Shown here: positions 42,911 to 46,848 of the stretch, one piece after another | How positions within the stretch are numbered: the first letter of the stretch is position 1 | How the letters are laid out: each line of letters begins with the position of its first letter | Assembly (NCBI RefSeq): GCF_947493425.1 | Contig: NZ_CANLRP010000051.1 | Coordinates: forward strand, 1 to 46,848 | Source: an uncultured Microscilla sp. | GTDB taxonomy: Bacteria > Bacteroidota > Bacteroidia > Cytophagales > Microscillaceae | DNA: 46,848 bases | Direction of reading: 5' to 3' | Translations under genes and position numbers: made by a program | Notes under the pieces: generated by a model | Seen by the model: the letters and a program-made list of their open reading frames with translations, nothing else | The model's database searches: none | What the model was told of the DNA's origin: nothing

Positions 42911-43675
42911 ATGGTGGCAGAACATCAACCCCTCTGGGAAAAAATTCAGGCTTATAGGTTAGATGCTGTAGATGCATCTTTTCCTTTCTCAGCACGCCTC
43001 ATGCGAGAAAATGGCTGGACTGAAACCTACACTATTGAAGTGATTCAGGAATACAAAAAGTTTATGTTTTTGGTTGCCGTATCAGGGCATTCTGTATCAC
43101 CTTCCGATCCTGTAGACCAGGTTTGGCACTTGCACATGATTTATACCCAGTCTTACTGGGAAGAGTTTTGTCACGGAATTTTAGGCAAAGCAGTACATCA
43201 TAACCCCACCAAAGGAGGCAGAGACGAACGAAAAAAGCACGTCAATATGTATGACCAAACTGCAGAAAGTTATTTAAAATACTTTGGCGAACCCCAACCT
43301 GCCCATATCTGGATTAGCACTCAAGATCTTTTCAAAGAAATATACTACCGCAGGGTAAACATGCACCGCAACTGGGTGATTGCTAAGCCTCAGTTTGTGC
43401 GCAAACGTTGGCATTTGGTGCCTTTGTTGGCATTGGTAGCCACCTTGATAATGGCAAGTGATGGAGGTGCTGTATTTGTCATTCTTTTGGTGGTAGTGGT
43501 ATTTATTGCCTTAATTGCCTCTATTGGTGGCAATAACAATGGTAAAGGTGGAAATAATAGTTCTGGTGGTGGTGGGTGGTTTTTTGGTTGTGGAAGTAGC
43601 GACTCTGGCAGTGATTCCGGAGGTAGTGGCTGTTCTTCTTGCTCCAGTTGCGGTGGTTGTGGAGGCTGTGGGTAA
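42911..43675 (+). CDS. GRDP-like membrane protein with Cys-Gly tail, copy 2
   Basis: A 254-residue protein. Residues 1-165 are nearly identical to copy 1, including the WHLH motif, and most DNA differences there are silent. The two hydrophobic segments and tail have diverged: the linker is Asn/Gly/Ser-rich (GGNNNGKGGNNSSGGGGWFF) and the end is CSSCSSCGGCGGCG, again with Cys every third residue. The tandem arrangement, separated by a terminator, indicates a duplication kept under selection for the N-terminal domain while the tail drifts. No partner enzyme for tail modification is adjacent. Confidence 0.75.
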   Translation: MVAEHQPLWEKIQAYRLDAVDASFPFSARLMRENGWTETYTIEVIQEYKKFMFLVAVSGHSVSPSDPVDQVWHLHMIYTQSYWEEFCHGILGKAVHHNPTKGGRDERKKHVNMYDQTAESYLKYFGEPQPAHIWISTQDLFKEIYYRRVNMHRNWVIAKPQFVRKRWHLVPLLALVATLIMASDGGAVFVILLVVVVFIALIASIGGNNNGKGGNNSSGGGGWFFGCGSSDSGSDSGGSGCSSCSSCGGCGGCG

Positions 43676-43681
43676 CATTAA

Positions 43682-43718
43682 AAAGGGTATGAGACGTATA
43701 AATAATCTTATACCCTTT
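43682..43718 (+). terminator. Terminator after copy 2
   Basis: 13-bp stem AAAGGGTATGAGA / TCTTATACCCTTT with one G-T pair and an 11-base loop, followed by TCTGACATTTTATT. It lies between copy 2 and the convergent uvrA stop and may act in both directions. Confidence 0.75.
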
Positions 43719-43746
43719 CTGACATTTTATTGAAACTTTCTTACTT

Positions 43747-46554
43747 TTAAAACTTCTCCTTCAAAAACCTCGCAGTGTGGTTGTTTTCCAAACCAATCAA
43801 ATCTTCAGGCACTCCCTGAAAACAAATTTGTCCTCCCTTATCACCACCTTCTGGACCTAAATCTATGATCCAATCGGCGCTTTTAATTACTTCCAGGTTG
43901 TGTTCAATCACCAGCACCGAATGCCCTTGCTCTACCAATGCATTCAAAGCCTTGAGTAATTTCTTTATGTCATTGAAATGCAAACCGGTGGTAGGTTCGT
44001 CAAAAATAAACAAGGTATTGCCTTTGCGTGCATTACGTTTGTCCAGAAAAGACGCGAGTTTCAGACGTTGAGCTTCTCCACCACTCAATGTGTTCGACGA
44101 TTGCCCCAAGCCTACATATCCCAGACCTACTTCATACAAAGGATTCAATGCCTGTACAATTTTAGGCTCATTTTTAAAAAACTCCAGGCTTTCTTCTACT
44201 GTCAGGTCAAGTATTTCGGCGATGTCTTTGTCATTGTATTTAATATCCAGAATTTCTTTCTTAAAACGCTTCCCTTTGCAGCTTTCGCAAGTAAGGTATA
44301 CATCTGCCATAAACTGCATTTCAATTTTTACCTTGCCTTCGCCTTCGCATACTTCACAACGTCCCTTGTCTACATTAAAAGAGAAATGGGCAGGTTTATA
44401 CCCTCGCTTTTTGGCAAGTGCTGTGTTCGCAAACAAGTTACGGATAGTGTCGTAAGACTTGGTATAAGTTACTGGGTTTGAGCGCGAAGATTTACCAATA
44501 GGGTTTTGATCGATAAACTCTATCCCTTTTAAGGCCTGAGTATCGCCCTCCAGACTTTGGTATTTACCTTTGGTGCTGCTATAGTCTCCATACATTTTGG
44601 CAAGTGCCGGATACAAAATGTCTTTGATAAGTGTAGACTTGCCCGATCCACTCACCCCTGTTACTACCGTCATTACCCCTAGAGGAAAACGCACCTCTAC
44701 ATTTTTTAAATTGTTTTCTTCGGCACCCACCAAGGTAATAAAAGCACTTGCCTTGCGTCGTATTTTAGGCATGGCAATAGCATCTGTGCCATTTAAAAAA
44801 TTCAAGGTATGTGAGTTTTTTCCGTTTTGGATAGGAGCATCCAGAGTCCCTTGGAATATTAACTCGCCTCCACCAGTACCTGCGTTGGGCCCAATGTCTA
44901 TAATTTGATCAGCCTGACGCATAATATCTTCTTCGTGTTCTACCACAATCACTGTATTACCCAGTGCCTTCAGGTCTTTCAATACTCCAATCAATCGGTG
45001 GGTGTCGCGGGGGTGTAGCCCAATACTTGGTTCATCTAATATATACATAGAGCCCACCAATGCACTACCCAAAGCAGTAGCAAGTTTAATACGCTGATAC
45101 TCTCCCCCCGAAAGGGTAGACGTCAACCGGTTGAGGGTTAAATACCCAAGTCCTACCTCGTTAAGGTATTTGATACGGTTATTTATTTCGGTAAGTACCC
45201 TTCGGGCTATTTGTTGTTCATTGGGCTTAAGCGCCAGGTTTAAAAACAATTCCCGTAAATCTTCCAGTGGCATCAATACCATATCATTGATATTGTAATC
45301 AGCTATTTTTACATAGCTGGCGTCTTTGCGTAAACGGGTACCTTGACAATCGGGGCAAGTGATTTTGCCACGATAACGCGACAGCATCACCCGGTATTGT
45401 ATTTTGTGACTTTGACTGGCAATATGTTCAAAAAAAGCATTCAAGCCTTGAAAGTGTTCATTACCTTCCCACAAAAGTTGCTTTTGTTCCTTGCTTAATT
45501 CCCGGTAAGAACGATGGATAGGAAAGTCGAACTGTAGACTGTTTTGAATCAGTGGTTGGAACCACTCTTTCCGCATCTTTTCAGTCGACCAAGGCACAAT
45601 GGCATTATCGTATACCGATAAGTTTTTGTTAGGAATCACTAGGTCTTCATCAATGTCAAGCACACTACCAAATCCACCACAACGTTTGCAGGCCCCATAA
45701 GGGTTGTTAAAACTAAAAAACTGTACCGTAGGTTCTTCAAACTTGATTCCGTCAAGCTCAAATCGATCAGAAAACTCTTTTACCTCTTTTTTCAACACAT
45801 GAATCATACAAGAGCCTTGTCCTTCATAAAAGGCAGTTTGTACCGAATCGGCAATACGAAACTGATTGTCTTCATCGTCTTTTTTCACCACATTGCGGTC
45901 TACTAATATAAACACTTCCTGACCTTTGAGCGCCTTTATTGCTGCTACATCCTCTAGTAGTTCTTCAATAAACAGAGTGTCTCCATCTACTAATAAACGG
46001 GTAAACCCTTTTTGAAAAATAAGTTTCAATTCATCTTCCAGGCTACGTTCTGGTGCTACATTTACTGGAGCTGTTATTAGTAGCTTTTGTCCTTCCTCAT
46101 GTGACTGTATATAATTGACTACATCGGTTACGCTGTCTTTTTTTACCTTGTCGCCTGATACTGGAGAATAGGTGACGCCAATGCGGGCAAACAGAAGCTT
46201 GAGGTAATCATATATTTCGGTAGAGGTGCCCACTGTAGCGCGTGGGTTTTTGGTATTACTTTTTTGTTCTACCGCAATTGCTGGTGACACTCCCTTGATG
46301 TATTCTACTGCGGGCTTTTCCATTCTACCCAAAAACTGCCGTGCATAAGAACTTAAACTTTCTACATACATGCGCTGCCCTTCGGCAAATAAGGTGTCAA
46401 ACGCGAGCGAAGATTTGCCCGAACCCGAAAGCCCGGTAATGACTACAAACTGGTTGCGTGGAATAGCAACATCTACGCCCTTGAGATTGTTTACTCGTGC
46501 TCCTTTGATAATGATATGATGTCGGGGGTCAAGTTGGTCTACATTTACCTGCAT
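43747..46554 (-). CDS. uvrA: Excinuclease ABC subunit A
   Basis: A 935-residue UvrA, the damage-recognition ATPase of nucleotide excision repair. Two ABC modules are visible: Walker A GLSGSGKS (41-48) and GVSGSGKS (about 630-637), and signatures LSGGEYQR (about 482) and LSGGEAQR (about 823). Both zinc modules are complete: CKRC (about 290) with CPDC (about 400), and CEVC (about 732) with CESC (about 757). The N-terminal [20 protein letters not shown] block and length are typical, with no truncation. It acts with UvrB and UvrC, not in the window. The start at 46554 is preceded by the purine-rich AAAGGAAAG. Confidence 0.97.
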   Translation of the reverse strand: MQVNVDQLDPRHHIIIKGARVNNLKGVDVAIPRNQFVVITGLSGSGKSSLAFDTLFAEGQRMYVESLSSYARQFLGRMEKPAVEYIKGVSPAIAVEQKSNTKNPRATVGTSTEIYDYLKLLFARIGVTYSPVSGDKVKKDSVTDVVNYIQSHEEGQKLLITAPVNVAPERSLEDELKLIFQKGFTRLLVDGDTLFIEELLEDVAAIKALKGQEVFILVDRNVVKKDDEDNQFRIADSVQTAFYEGQGSCMIHVLKKEVKEFSDRFELDGIKFEEPTVQFFSFNNPYGACKRCGGFGSVLDIDEDLVIPNKNLSVYDNAIVPWSTEKMRKEWFQPLIQNSLQFDFPIHRSYRELSKEQKQLLWEGNEHFQGLNAFFEHIASQSHKIQYRVMLSRYRGKITCPDCQGTRLRKDASYVKIADYNINDMVLMPLEDLRELFLNLALKPNEQQIARRVLTEINNRIKYLNEVGLGYLTLNRLTSTLSGGEYQRIKLATALGSALVGSMYILDEPSIGLHPRDTHRLIGVLKDLKALGNTVIVVEHEEDIMRQADQIIDIGPNAGTGGGELIFQGTLDAPIQNGKNSHTLNFLNGTDAIAMPKIRRKASAFITLVGAEENNLKNVEVRFPLGVMTVVTGVSGSGKSTLIKDILYPALAKMYGDYSSTKGKYQSLEGDTQALKGIEFIDQNPIGKSSRSNPVTYTKSYDTIRNLFANTALAKKRGYKPAHFSFNVDKGRCEVCEGEGKVKIEMQFMADVYLTCESCKGKRFKKEILDIKYNDKDIAEILDLTVEESLEFFKNEPKIVQALNPLYEVGLGYVGLGQSSNTLSGGEAQRLKLASFLDKRNARKGNTLFIFDEPTTGLHFNDIKKLLKALNALVEQGHSVLVIEHNLEVIKSADWIIDLGPEGGDKGGQICFQGVPEDLIGLENNHTARFLKEKF

Positions 46555-46848
46555 TGTCTTTCCTTTTTATAATAGCCTCGCTTGTAAATTTTATAAACAA
46601 ACCAAGAAAAATTGGTAAGATGGGTGTTGAAATAGTATTTTTGCTAAATAGCTGTTAGCAAAAAGCAAATATACATTGTTTTTGGCTAAAACTCATTTAA
46701 TTATTTGGCTTTCGCCAATGAATTTGCTTACTTAACTGCCCGAAAAATAACCAAGTCTTCTTGGCTTAATGCTTACGATAAATATTATTTGAAAGCCCAC
46801 TGTCTTTAGTAGTGGGATGAAAAATAATTGCCCGTGAAAGGGGCAGAT
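46555..46848. other. Intergenic region, right edge
   Basis: 294 AT-rich bases upstream of uvrA with no gene or strong structure. A short hairpin CCCACT/AGTGGG near 46798-46815 is unremarkable. Confidence 0.4.

Noticed and set aside
43978..44481. + strand open frames within uvrA
   Set aside because: Antisense to the highly conserved UvrA coding sequence, with no motif of their own.
1..46848. rRNA, tRNA, CRISPR arrays, insertion sequences, prophage genes or att sites
   Set aside because: None was seen by reading both strands; no cloverleaf candidates with a CCA end, no spaced repeats and no transposase or integrase motifs.

Overview
The window is AT-rich, gene-dense chromosomal DNA from a free-living member of the Bacteroidota. 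The markers are a SusC/SusD pair, a PorP/SprF-type protein, a type IX secretion C-terminal sorting domain, TAnnTTTG-like -7 promoter elements and almost no Shine-Dalgarno sequences. The mix of genes (K+-dependent membrane pyrophosphatase, TPR-SpoIIE phosphatase, DUF6728-like and DUF5522-like small proteins) suggests Cytophagales, possibly a Microscilla-like marine bacterium; that placement is inference. I saw no rRNA, tRNA, CRISPR array, transposase, integrase or phage gene.

Layout. 0.4-6.4 kb: a secreted T9SS cargo protein with an HDWE (Vps62/NLP-like) domain, a zinc-independent-looking alcohol dehydrogenase/quinone reductase, a DinB-like protein, a Fur regulator, an M48 membrane protease and an MscS channel. 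6.7-11.3 kb: hppA, a very basic LTxxQ/Spy-like protein with an Asp-Asn tail, and a PorP/SprF protein. 11.5-17.2 kb: birA divergent from a tight housekeeping operon, rsfS-ftsH-LUD-lpxH-beta-propeller protein. 17.6-23.5 kb: a SusC-SusD-lipoprotein uptake operon with a strong GC-rich hairpin before its last gene. 23.6-26.2 kb: a second Spy-like protein, a two-gene unit of a 48-residue cysteine-cluster protein plus cobU, and a PhoD-like phosphatase. 26.2-28.2 kb: a structured non-coding stretch, a small HTH regulator, a zinc-ribbon membrane protein and a thioesterase. 28.3-30.7 kb: an MBOAT/SGNH acyl-transfer pair. 31.2-32.4 kb: two hypothetical proteins, one DUF4279-like. 32.9-41.8 kb: HPPD, a protein-kinase-fold orphan, a TPR-SpoIIE phosphatase, a large TerD-like (MXAN_6230/SCO0854-type) protein, an FMN reductase, a TraB/GumN protein and a small membrane protein. 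42-43.7 kb: two tandem membrane proteins with a conserved WHLH domain and Cys-Gly tails, behind a 30-bp palindrome. 43.7-46.6 kb: uvrA.

How it works together. Most units are independent. The clearest functional groups are the rsfS-ftsH-lpxH block (ribosome silencing, membrane proteolysis and lipid A synthesis), the SusCD nutrient-uptake operon, the MBOAT-SGNH pair for surface acylation, and cobU with its small partner. The least-described material is the tandem Cys-Gly-tailed pair and its palindrome, the kinase-like orphan next to a phosphatase and a TerD-like protein, the structured intergenic region upstream of phoD, and the nested inverted repeats upstream of the first Spy-like gene.
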